64,000 nucleotides of DNA from the NCBI RefSeq assembly GCF_018917935.1, contig NZ_JAHLPN010000008.1:1-64000 (forward strand), in the 5' to 3' direction. Under the pieces are notes generated by a model. That model saw nothing but the letters and a program-made list of their open reading frames with translations. It was not told the origin of the DNA and did not search any database. This DNA comes from Kineothrix sp. MSJ-39. GTDB lineage: Bacteria > Bacillota > Clostridia > Lachnospirales > Lachnospiraceae. The translations under genes and the position numbers were made by a program. Positions 35,914 through 43,800 of the stretch are shown piece by piece (position 1 is the first letter of the stretch; every line of letters begins with the position of its first letter).

Positions 35914-36186
35914 AAGAACCGTGCAGCCGGGGCAGTAGCGGCGCCCTGTACCTACAATCCGCTCTAGTAGGGGTGATGGCCGGCAGAGGGTTTTGGCTTT
36001 CATAGCTGCCCTTAATAAGTGGCGATGACGTCTGGGTCTTGCGCAACAGGAATCTGTGAACCGTGTCAGGTTGGGAACAAAGCAGCACTAAGCAGAAGCT
36101 CCTGTGTGCCGTGAGGGTGCCTGGGCCGAGTTAACTGTTAAGGTAACGTATGGGGGTTTCGCTCGAAGCAGGTCGCACGGTTCTTG
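35914..36186 (+). ncRNA. ffs: Signal recognition particle RNA, large bacterial form
   Basis: About 273 nt. The ends pair perfectly (AAGAACCGTGC at the 5' end with GCACGGTTCTT at the 3' end), as in the Bacillus/Clostridia form with an Alu domain. The Ffh-binding core reads GTCAGGTTGGGAACAAAGCAGCAC (36067-36090). It targets nascent membrane and secreted proteins with Ffh. The 5' part (CAGTAGCGGCGCC) is the Alu-like domain. Exact ends are uncertain by a few bases. Confidence 0.85.
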
Positions 36187-36197
36187 TAGTTAGGGAG

Positions 36198-36323
36198 ATG
36201 GGGTCTCTAGTGGAAAGTTTAATGTTAAAGTTACAGAATGCTGAAATAAGGGCACAAAGAGAAGGCTGGATTGATGCTGACGAACTTGCTAAAGAATCGG
36301 GAATTACAGAAAGAAGGCGCACC
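36198..36323 (+). pseudogene. Possible antitoxin-like remnant fused in frame to the GNAT gene
   Basis: From ATG 36198 an open frame of 42 codons runs directly into the GNAT frame at 36324 without a stop. It reads VESLMLKLQNAEIRAQREGW and WIDADELAKESG, a pattern like the C-terminal part of small toxin-antitoxin antitoxins. It has a fair ribosome site (TAGGGAG). It is either a remnant or an N-terminal extension of the GNAT protein. Confidence 0.4.
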
Positions 36324-36845
36324 ATGCATATACAAAAAGCAACCGCTGCAGATCTTCCAAAGGCAATGCAGTGCTATGAAGAAATCATTGACAAAACACC
36401 GGATATCGAGCACCTCGCCATGTGGCGGAAGGGACAGCATCCAACTGAAGAAACAATCTTATCCTACATAAATAAAGGCGAATTTTATATTCTTTGGGAT
36501 CATGAAGCCATCGCCGGTATGATGGCTCTTGCCAATGGCATCAGCGAAACTTACCGGACCATAAACTGGATCACAAAAGCCGCAGATACGGAAGCTGCAG
36601 AGCTGCACGTCCTTGGCGTAAACCCAGACTATCAGGGAAAGGGCATTGCCAGGCAGCTGGTCCACGAAGCACTCCGCTTATGCAAAGAAAACGGAAAAAA
36701 GGTATTGCGTCTCGATGTGATCGGAACCAATACCGTAGCTAAAAAACTATATCCCTCACAGGGCTTTGTATTTTGTGATACCGGACATCTGTCTATCCGT
36801 GGCTATGAGGATATGGAATTTCTGTTTTATGAGCAGAGAGTTTAG
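36324..36845 (+). CDS. GNAT family N-acetyltransferase
   Basis: 173 residues from ATG 36324. The acetyl-CoA binding region is LHVLGVNPDYQGKGIARQLVHEA (about 94-116), and the AKKLYPSQGF tail is typical. Function unknown. A ribosome site AGAAGGCG is 7 nt upstream. The frame is open further upstream to 36150, inside the SRP RNA, but those bases cannot be a real start. Confidence 0.8.
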   Translation: MHIQKATAADLPKAMQCYEEIIDKTPDIEHLAMWRKGQHPTEETILSYINKGEFYILWDHEAIAGMMALANGISETYRTINWITKAADTEAAELHVLGVNPDYQGKGIARQLVHEALRLCKENGKKVLRLDVIGTNTVAKKLYPSQGFVFCDTGHLSIRGYEDMEFLFYEQRV

Positions 36846-36873
36846 AAGAATGAGTTAATATAAATAACAACTT

Positions 36874-36907
36874 GAGATGCATTCGGAAGGAGTGCATCTC
36901 TTTTTTA
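36874..36907 (+). terminator. Intrinsic terminator after the GNAT gene
   Basis: GAGATGCA pairs with TGCATCTC around a short loop, followed by TTTTTT. Confidence 0.85.
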
Positions 36908-36947
36908 TTGTGATAAAACATGAAAATTATAGTAAATATGTATTTTG

Positions 36948-37433
36948 AGAAAAATGCAAACTAAATTAAAAATACATAATTAGTATTAGAAACAAACAAG
37001 AAACGAATGTAAATCAAGAAAAATGTAAGCTAAATGTATAAACGATAATAATTACATAAGATAAAAACAATTTTAAAGGAGGAAACTGATATGAATAAAG
37101 ATGTAAGCTGTTGGATTAAAGTTGCTGGAAGAATTTTAGTACTGATTGGAGACATTGTTATGGAAAATGGGAAAAAAGGAAATGAAGGAGTGTATATACT
37201 AAGAAAAATGCAAACTAAATTAAAAATACATAATTAGTATTAGAAACAAACAAGAAATGAATGTAAATCAAGAAAAATGTAAGCTAAATACATATACGAT
37301 ACTGATTATATAAGATAAAAACAATTTTAAAGGAGGAACTGATATGAATAAAGATGTAAGCTGTTGGATTAAAGTTGCTGGAAGAATTTTAGTACTGATT
37401 GGAGACATTGTTATGGAAAATGGGAAAAAAGAA
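36948..37433 (+). repeat. Tandem duplication of a leader plus micro-ORF unit
   Basis: Two copies, 36948-37180 and 37202-37433, offset about 254 bp and nearly identical (one base deleted and a few changes). Each contains an A/T-rich leader, a ribosome site AAAGGAGG and the same first 29 codons of a micro-ORF. The duplication implies recent gene copying. Confidence 0.85.
37091..37237 (+). CDS. Micro-ORF 1, short amphipathic helix peptide (48 residues)
   Basis: A 48-residue peptide beginning MNKDVSCWIKVAGRILVLIG. The first 29 residues match the next micro-ORF almost exactly. The core pattern K-h-h-G-x-h-L-h-h-h-G-D is shared by all seven micro-ORFs. Its tail runs through the start of the repeated leader and is longer than in the others (GNEGVYILRKMQTKLKIHN), so it may be an accident of the duplication. 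A strong ribosome site (AAAGGAGG) is 8 nt upstream. Confidence 0.65.
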   Translation: MNKDVSCWIKVAGRILVLIGDIVMENGKKGNEGVYILRKMQTKLKIHN

Positions 37434-37451
37434 AAGGAGGAAACGAAATGA
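37344..37451 (+). CDS. Micro-ORF 2, short amphipathic helix peptide (35 residues)
   Basis: 35 residues, MNKDVSCWIKVAGRILVLIG then DIVMENGKKEKEETK. It is the duplicate of micro-ORF 1 with a different tail. Strong ribosome site AAAGGAGG. Its stop TGA overlaps the ATG of the next micro-ORF (ATGA), which couples translation. Confidence 0.65.
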   Translation: MNKDVSCWIKVAGRILVLIGDIVMENGKKEKEETK

Positions 37452-37546
37452 ATGTAAATGTAGGAAAGGTAGTAAAAATTGTAGGTGAAGTTTTGGTGTA
37501 TGTTGCAGAGGAAATCATGAAAAACCAGAAGGAGGAAACGAAATGA
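37448..37546 (+). CDS. Micro-ORF 3, short amphipathic helix peptide (32 residues)
   Basis: 32 residues, MNVNVGKVVKIVGEVLVYVA then EEIMKNQKEETK. Neutral overall (5 K against 5 E) with an amphipathic central helix. The ribosome site AAGGAGG lies inside the preceding ORF. Its TGA overlaps the ATG of the next copy. Confidence 0.65.
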   Translation: MNVNVGKVVKIVGEVLVYVAEEIMKNQKEETK

Positions 37547-37641
37547 ATGTAAATGCAGGAAAGGTAGTAAAAATTGTAGGTGAAGTTTTGGTGTATGTTG
37601 CAGAGGAAATCATGAAAAACCAGAAGGAGGAAACGAAATGA
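37543..37641 (+). CDS. Micro-ORF 4, short amphipathic helix peptide (32 residues)
   Basis: 32 residues; it differs from micro-ORF 3 only at position 5 (A for V). The unit repeats every 95 bp. Same ATGA overlaps at both ends and the same internal ribosome site. Confidence 0.65.
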   Translation: MNVNAGKVVKIVGEVLVYVAEEIMKNQKEETK

Positions 37642-37736
37642 ATGTAAATACAGGAAAGGTAGTAAAAATTGTAGGTGAAGTTTTGGTGCGTGTTGCAGAG
37701 TTAATTATGGAAAGCCAGAAGGAGGAAACGAAATGA
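37638..37736 (+). CDS. Micro-ORF 5, short amphipathic helix peptide (32 residues)
   Basis: 32 residues, MNVNTGKVVKIVGEVLVRVA then ELIMESQKEETK. It is the most changed of the four similar copies (T5, R18, L22, E25, S26). Overlap and ribosome site as in the neighbours. Confidence 0.65.
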   Translation: MNVNTGKVVKIVGEVLVRVAELIMESQKEETK

Positions 37737-37828
37737 ATGTAAATGTAGGAAAGGTAGTAAAAATTGTAGGTGAAGTTTTGGTGTATGTTGCAGAGAAAAT
37801 CATGGAAAACCAGAAGGAGGAATTGTAA
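37733..37828 (+). CDS. Micro-ORF 6, short amphipathic helix peptide (31 residues)
   Basis: 31 residues, MNVNVGKVVKIVGEVLVYVA then EKIMENQKEEL. It is the fourth copy of the 95-bp unit and ends with TAA, which overlaps the following ATG (TAATG). Confidence 0.65.
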   Translation: MNVNVGKVVKIVGEVLVYVAEKIMENQKEEL

Positions 37829-37935
37829 TGAAACTTGATACATCGCAGTTGGCTAAGGTAATTGGTAACATATTGATGATTATAGGAGAGGAACTGGCTG
37901 AGTCAGAGTCATCCAGCGACAGAATGGAGGAATAG
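37828..37935 (+). CDS. Micro-ORF 7, divergent short helix peptide (35 residues)
   Basis: 35 residues, MKLDTSQLAKVIGNILMIIG then EELAESESSSDRMEE. It keeps the K-V-h-G-x-h-L-h-h-h-G-E core but is otherwise different from copies 3-6. It is followed by the DUF697-like gene 3 nt after its stop. Confidence 0.65.
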   Translation: MKLDTSQLAKVIGNILMIIGEELAESESSSDRMEE

Positions 37936-37938
37936 AGT

Positions 37939-38298
37939 ATGACAAATAAAGAGATAGCATTATGTAATAGTATCATTCATTCAGCAAGTGTTTCAGCGGG
38001 AGCAGTGGGAGCAGGACTGGCACAGATACCATGCAGCGACAATGTGGTAATTACCCCTATCCAGATTGCGATGGCAATATCGTTAGGCAGAGTATTTCAT
38101 ATTGAGCTTGATAAGAGTACAGCCAAGGGAGTTGTAGCCAGTGCTAATGCGGCAGCTGCGGGCAGATGTATATCCCAGATGTTGATCAGCTTTTTGCCGG
38201 GTGCTTCTAATGTGGTAAATGCATCAACGGCAGCGGCATTGACTGAGACGATTGGGTGGAATATTGCCAATAGATTTGCAAAGGAGGAAAAATCATGA
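37939..38298 (+). CDS. DUF697-like small membrane-associated protein
   Basis: 119 residues, rich in A, G and S with hydrophobic helices. IPCSDNVVITPIQIAMAISL, LGRVF, then LPGASNVVNASTAAALTETI are the pattern of DUF697 (PF05128), a membrane-associated domain often linked to GTPases or membrane remodelling; here no GTPase lies nearby. The ribosome site is TGGAGGA. Its stop overlaps the ATG of the next small gene (ATGA). It is part of the micro-ORF operon. Confidence 0.7.
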   Translation: MTNKEIALCNSIIHSASVSAGAVGAGLAQIPCSDNVVITPIQIAMAISLGRVFHIELDKSTAKGVVASANAAAAGRCISQMLISFLPGASNVVNASTAAALTETIGWNIANRFAKEEKS

Positions 38299-38417
38299 AA
38301 AAAGAACACAGAAGAAAAATACAATGTCCGTTATGCCATAAATTTTATATTGTAAGTTTGGAAAAAGGATACATATGGTGCCCATATTGTGCCAAGCGAC
38401 GGCGAATTATAGATTAA
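38295..38417 (+). CDS. 40-residue zinc-ribbon peptide
   Basis: 40 residues, MKKEHRRKIQCPLCHKFYIV then SLEKGYIWCPYCAKRRRIID. Two CPxC pairs form a single zinc ribbon with a very basic tail, which suggests nucleic acid or protein binding. ATGA overlap with the DUF697-like gene. Last gene of the micro-ORF operon. Confidence 0.65.
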   Translation: MKKEHRRKIQCPLCHKFYIVSLEKGYIWCPYCAKRRRIID

Positions 38418-38470
38418 TATATAAAAGCGGAAATAAATGTTAAGATAAAAAGGTCATTTTCGGAGATATG

Positions 38471-38479
38471 TGGTACAAT
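38471..38479 (+). promoter_or_regulatory. Possible extended -10 promoter of the DUF3800-cas13a operon
   Basis: TGGTACAAT at 38471-38479 is an extended -10 (TGn plus TACAAT). No good -35 is seen. It lies 60 nt upstream of the DUF3800-like gene. Confidence 0.4.
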
Positions 38480-38539
38480 AAAAACATAATTTGTTAAGTA
38501 CGAATCTGTAATAAAAATAAAACCAAGGAGGGGATTCAC

Positions 38540-40855
38540 ATGATTATAATGTCATTAGACGAATCAGCAGGTTTTGCAAACACAAACAGTCCTGTATTTA
38601 TCGGTGGTATTTTATATGATGATCATGGTATACAAGAGGAAGGTGAAAAGGAAAGAGCCAGAATTAAATGGTATTATAAGCAATTGTTTGAAAAATCAGG
38701 CGGTAAAAATGCTGATCAACGTTATCCAAAAGGTCTACATAGTGGACAGGGAGCAGATGAATTGGTTCCGGGTGTGAAAGCCGAAGTGGTAAAAACCTTA
38801 CCGGAGTTTCTGAAAAAGGGAACATGTTACGGAAAGGAATTTAGTTCTACGCTATTTGGAAATACAATAAAAGAGCCGAAAAGAGAGGGCGAATATTACA
38901 TCTGGCTTGTTTTGAAGAGCGAAGGCGGTATGCAGGATGAGAATGAGATAGAACCACAGTTTTTATTAAGGGAAGAGGAGGGGGATAATCTATATTATCA
39001 TATGGCAGACGAAGTGTTGGAACATATTATTTTTCATAATCCTGTTCTTGGAAAAATAGAAAGATTACATCCATACATTGCAACGCGTTCTTCCGGATGG
39101 ATCAGTCATCAGGATGCAGCTTATGAAACATATTCCAGACTTGGATATCGTCGAAACCAGACGCAGAAACAAAGGAATAATGAAGAAAAAACGCAGTTTT
39201 CTTTTATGAATGGAGATGTTTACAGAACACTCTTTACCCAGAAGATGATGTATACCCCGTGTTATCCGCAAATAAAAGAAGGCGAATTTAATATATGTTC
39301 CATTAATTATAATAATGAAAAAGCAAACATGGAATACCTGTATCTGGCAGATAGCATCTGTTCTTATCTGGGGGATACCCATCCGGTGCATGGAACGGTC
39401 AGACAGCATGAGCCATCTCAGTGGATCGGAGAAATCAATACACTGGCAAATGATATGGTGGTAGGAGAAGATCATGTACTTTTGTTTGCATATGATCGTA
39501 TAGACATTCTTTTTTCCAATGCATGGAAGGCATATGAAAAAGGAGACTATCATACAGCTTTGACAATTTCTTATAAAGCAAAGGAGCAAAAAGGAGCCTT
39601 TGCCAGGTATTATCAGAATAAATGGTTTCTGCTTCTGGAAAATAAAATGAAGCAGGCAGATGACCTAAATGCATGGAAGCAGGCAATATCCCATATAAAG
39701 AGTAATATTTTCAGTAATGAACTGGAGCAGAAAAGAGAACTTTTTATCTATCATTTTATAGAGCAGGTTATGCAGAAATATACAACAGAAGAATGCCCTG
39801 ACGAGAAGAGAAGATTGTTATATTGGTTTTACAATCTGGGAATTTCCTTATACTCACATGTAGGAGATACAAAAAAGGCATGGGAATGTTATGAAAAATG
39901 TCAGGACTATTTCGGAGCGGTCAGTACAGAAGATATTCTGCGTTGTAAAAATCAGTCAGTTGTCATATTGACAGATTCTTTCCAGTGGGAAAAGGCCAGA
40001 GAACAGGCAGAACAGGTATTAAATGGTTATATTTCCTTAAAAGAAGTCAGGTATGAAATAGCATGTACATCACCTAACAAGAGTTATTTGCCGCATCAAA
40101 AAGCAAAGAGTCAGATGGCACAGGTTTTGAGTTTATATCGGAATGCAAAGGCGGAGACCTATTATCTATCTGCCCTGGAAGGTATGCAGGGAAATATTGC
40201 AGATTATAATATAACATTATCCTATTTGCTGCATTTTTACATGGATATGGGATGGCAGGAAAAATATGAGCTTTGGGCAACAAAATATTTTGGTAATTAT
40301 GATAAACCATTGGAGAGATTAGAATATCTGATTTCACACAGCTTTTGCGAAAATGCAGCTTATCATTTTACATTTGGGTTCTATGTGTTTGTCAGAGGTC
40401 TATATCTGTTTGAAAAAGATCAGATAGAGGACGATTTATGGGAAATTCTTGCAGATATCGTGACTTACATAAAAGAGAACGGGAAGAATAATCCATATGT
40501 AGAACGATGGGATACACTTAAAGGACATCCAAGCTATCTGATCTGTAAATATATGAGACTTTTGGCAAAAGAGCGGTCAGATGAACAGGCAGAAAAACTT
40601 TACAGAAAATATGATAAAGAATCACATAAGGGTCATGAAAAGATAGTCAATGCGATAGAGATCTTTGGAGAAGCGGAGATTTGCCATATAACTAATGATA
40701 CAAAGAGTAGAGATGCTTATATAGACCAGCTGGAAGCTTATCTGAAAAATCCGGATCATTATTTTATAAGTATAGCGGAAGCCGGAGATATCCCGACAGA
40801 TCCTGAAAGAAAATATCAGTATTTTGCAAATAAATTTACATTTATGTATCATTAA
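38540..40855 (+). CDS. DUF3800-like nuclease-fold protein with TPR-like C-terminus
   Basis: 771 residues, uncharacterised. The N-terminal part begins MIIMSLDESAGF (D7, E8) and has a later acid in YLYLADSICSYL (D271), as in DUF3800 proteins (predicted RNase H-like nucleases). H67 in GLHSGQ may also matter. From about residue 320 it is helical and repetitive, with pairs such as AWKAYEKGDYHTALTISYKA that resemble TPRs. The gene lies 32 bp upstream of cas13a on the same strand and has a perfect AAGGAGGGG, so the two are likely co-transcribed. The match to DUF3800 is inferred by pattern, not by search. Confidence 0.7.
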   Translation: MIIMSLDESAGFANTNSPVFIGGILYDDHGIQEEGEKERARIKWYYKQLFEKSGGKNADQRYPKGLHSGQGADELVPGVKAEVVKTLPEFLKKGTCYGKEFSSTLFGNTIKEPKREGEYYIWLVLKSEGGMQDENEIEPQFLLREEEGDNLYYHMADEVLEHIIFHNPVLGKIERLHPYIATRSSGWISHQDAAYETYSRLGYRRNQTQKQRNNEEKTQFSFMNGDVYRTLFTQKMMYTPCYPQIKEGEFNICSINYNNEKANMEYLYLADSICSYLGDTHPVHGTVRQHEPSQWIGEINTLANDMVVGEDHVLLFAYDRIDILFSNAWKAYEKGDYHTALTISYKAKEQKGAFARYYQNKWFLLLENKMKQADDLNAWKQAISHIKSNIFSNELEQKRELFIYHFIEQVMQKYTTEECPDEKRRLLYWFYNLGISLYSHVGDTKKAWECYEKCQDYFGAVSTEDILRCKNQSVVILTDSFQWEKAREQAEQVLNGYISLKEVRYEIACTSPNKSYLPHQKAKSQMAQVLSLYRNAKAETYYLSALEGMQGNIADYNITLSYLLHFYMDMGWQEKYELWATKYFGNYDKPLERLEYLISHSFCENAAYHFTFGFYVFVRGLYLFEKDQIEDDLWEILADIVTYIKENGKNNPYVERWDTLKGHPSYLICKYMRLLAKERSDEQAEKLYRKYDKESHKGHEKIVNAIEIFGEAEICHITNDTKSRDAYIDQLEAYLKNPDHYFISIAEAGDIPTDPERKYQYFANKFTFMYH

Positions 40856-40887
40856 ATCACACATAGGAAAAAGAAGGGGACAAAAAT

Positions 40888-43800
40888 ATGAAAGTATCAA
40901 AAGTAAATCACAAAAAAGCAGGAATATCAGGACAACCGGTAGAAGCAGGTGGAATGCTGTATTCATATCCGGGGAAGGCAGAAGAAAAGAGAAAAGAGGC
41001 AGAACTGACAGATTATATCAGGAATCTGAACAAAAAAGCACAGAATCTATACAATCTTTTTACCCCCTGTACTGATAAAGATAAATCAATCACAGATGCA
41101 TTTACTGTACTTTTCAGAAAAATACTGATCAAGCCGATATCGGAAGGCAGGACAGACGAGCAGATTGTAGATAATATAAAACGTATCATGCAAAAGCAGA
41201 TACTTGTAAAAACAAATACAAAACCTTTTCAAAAAGAGGAAAAAGCTGTCAGGGAGTGGAAAACTTTCTGGAGGATTACAGATCCGGTGGATAAGGCAGA
41301 CAGAGTTGTTAATGGTTACCTGAGACAGAGCCTTAGGCGTAGTTATAAGGGGAATAAAGAGGAAAAATCCGTTTATATTCCAGATGTCATAAAGCAGATC
41401 TGCATAGCCGCTTTATCCGGTGAAGAATGTGACAGGGAGATTGGACAAATCGACAGGACAGATCTGTTATTTGCAATAAAGGGGATTCGTGCTGATTATA
41501 CAAAGGAAGAACAGATTGCAAAAATTGCAAAATCTATAGAAAACCAGAATGTTCCTGTCCAGATAGGAGAGGATGGGAAACATCTGGTACTTTCCAGTGC
41601 ATATAATGATAAGAAAAAATATATTTTTGAGTTTATGAAGGAATATGCAGGATGCGAAAAGGAACAGCAGAAAGAGTTATTAAAACATATGCGCTATCTG
41701 ATTCTGTTGTATGTATATGGAGAACAGATTGCGGATGAAGCCAGAGAGACGGATTTAAGGCCGTTCAGTTTTGGTATCTCGTTAAAAGAAAATGACGGGG
41801 TTATATCGGAAACGCTTCTGGATCTGATACGGACAAGAGATAATACGCCAAGCAGATTTAAAACGGAAATCAGAGGGTATAATGACCAGATTGCAATAGA
41901 ATGTAAAGATATTCTGGTACAGCATTATCAACAAGCTGTAAACACTGAAGGCATTTCTGATACAGACAGAAGATGGATCAATTTTATTTCAGATCGTGTT
42001 GCTGCTGTCCTGAAAGGAAAGCGCCTTACAGAGGAAAAACTATGCAAGTCCTATCTGTGCAAAAAAATATGGGAGGAATGGACAGCCTATATTGCCCGGA
42101 AATACATAGATCTTGGAAAGGGTGTTTATTACTTTGCCATGGATGATGTGGATAAGGTAACGAGGAATGAACCGGCAAATATCGGGCAGGCAGCAGATCA
42201 GTATCGGGACGGTATTTCAAGCTTTGATTATGAGCGAAATAAAGCAGAGGAAGCGATGAAACGAGCGCTTTCCCGTTATGTTTCATTTGCTGTAAATCAT
42301 TTTGATGAATCTGTCAGAAGCAGTGAAGAAAGGCAGAAAAAAAGAAAAGAAGATATTTTAACTTTAAATGAGAATGAGATTATTGCCAATAAAAATGTAA
42401 AAAAGAATATATTGAGATATTTTGGCGGTGCATCGGGCTATGCAGGATCAGAAATAGAAAGCATGGATGATATAGCAATGATCTTTGCACTCAAGGAACA
42501 GCTATATGCAGCCAGAAACAGCTGTTTTCATTTTATGGCAGGAGAATCGAAAGCAGTCGGCCGCGAGGTTGTAGAAATATTACTTCGGAAAGAATACGCT
42601 TCAGTAGGTGCTGTTTATCGGAAAAGGTATTACTCTAACAATGTACCGGGGTTTTATGCTGAAACAGATATTAATATGCTGATGGATCGCCTGTATACAG
42701 CACAAAAGCCGAATATGACACAGATTCCGTCTTTTAATAAAGTAATTGCCAGAAAAGGGAATCCTTATCTTGAGTTTGTGGGAGCATTTCTGGATACAAA
42801 AAGCAGAAGCAGCGTTTTAAAGGCAGAGACTGCGGATATTTACAGAAGTACGCTGTATTTTCTCTTAAAGGAAATTTATTATTATGATTTCTTAAGACAG
42901 TCTGACATGATGAAACGCTTCAGAAGCGCGTTGGATACTGCACATATAAGAGAGCTCAAACGTGCTTCCCGTCATGAGCAGGAAGCAAGGAAAAATGCAT
43001 ATGAAAGCTTTTGTGGAAGAGCGGATTTGCTACAGGAAGCAGGACTTTCTTTCGGAGAATTCTGTCAGGAGATCATGACAGAATATAACCTGCAGAATAA
43101 TCAGAAAGCAAAAAAACCGTCCGGCGTGAAAGTTAAGATAAAGAAAAAGGATGGAACAGAAGAACAGGTTATAAAAGCAATAGAGGATAATACGCAGATT
43201 TATAAGCATTACAGGACATTGCTGTACCTTGGAATCCGGGAAGCCTTCTTTACATTTATCAGAGAAAACATAGCAGATTATGGATTTTTAAAGAAACCGG
43301 AAGATAGAATGGACAGGATAGTATCGGAAGAGAGCTTTTGTCAGAACTGGCATACAGATGTATTCCTTCCTTTGCGGGAGCATTTATTAACTGATATGCT
43401 GTTTTCTTCATGGTATGTAACAGCACATTTTCTGGATCCGAAAAATCTAAATCATCTGATCGGTACATTCAAAAATTATATCCAGTTCAGGACAGATATA
43501 GAGAAAAGAGCCAGAATCACAGGCAATAGAACCTGTGATACCTATATGGAAGAAACAGAGAAATACACAAAGCTGGTGGAAATACTTGAATTTGTCAAGC
43601 TGTACTGTGGACAAGTGTCGAATTGTATAGATGATTATTTTGAAGATAAAGAAGCTTATGCCAAATATATTTCCTGCTTCGTGGATTATGGAAATCCGGG
43701 AATTGCCGGGCTGCAGGCATTCTGTGCCGAGGTACCGGAAGCAAACTATTACGATGGACAGAATCCGGTTCCAAACAGAAACATTGTATTGTCAACTATG

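Noticed and set aside
36150-36323. Start of the GNAT gene at 36150 inside the SRP RNA
   Set aside because: The SRP RNA occupies 35914-36186 with paired ends, so a start at 36150 is not credible; ATG 36324 has a ribosome site.
37610-37843. Antisense frame of 77 codons in the micro-ORF repeats
   Set aside because: It is a mirror of the 95-bp repeats and has no ribosome site. The plus-strand frames have strong ribosome sites and coupled stops.
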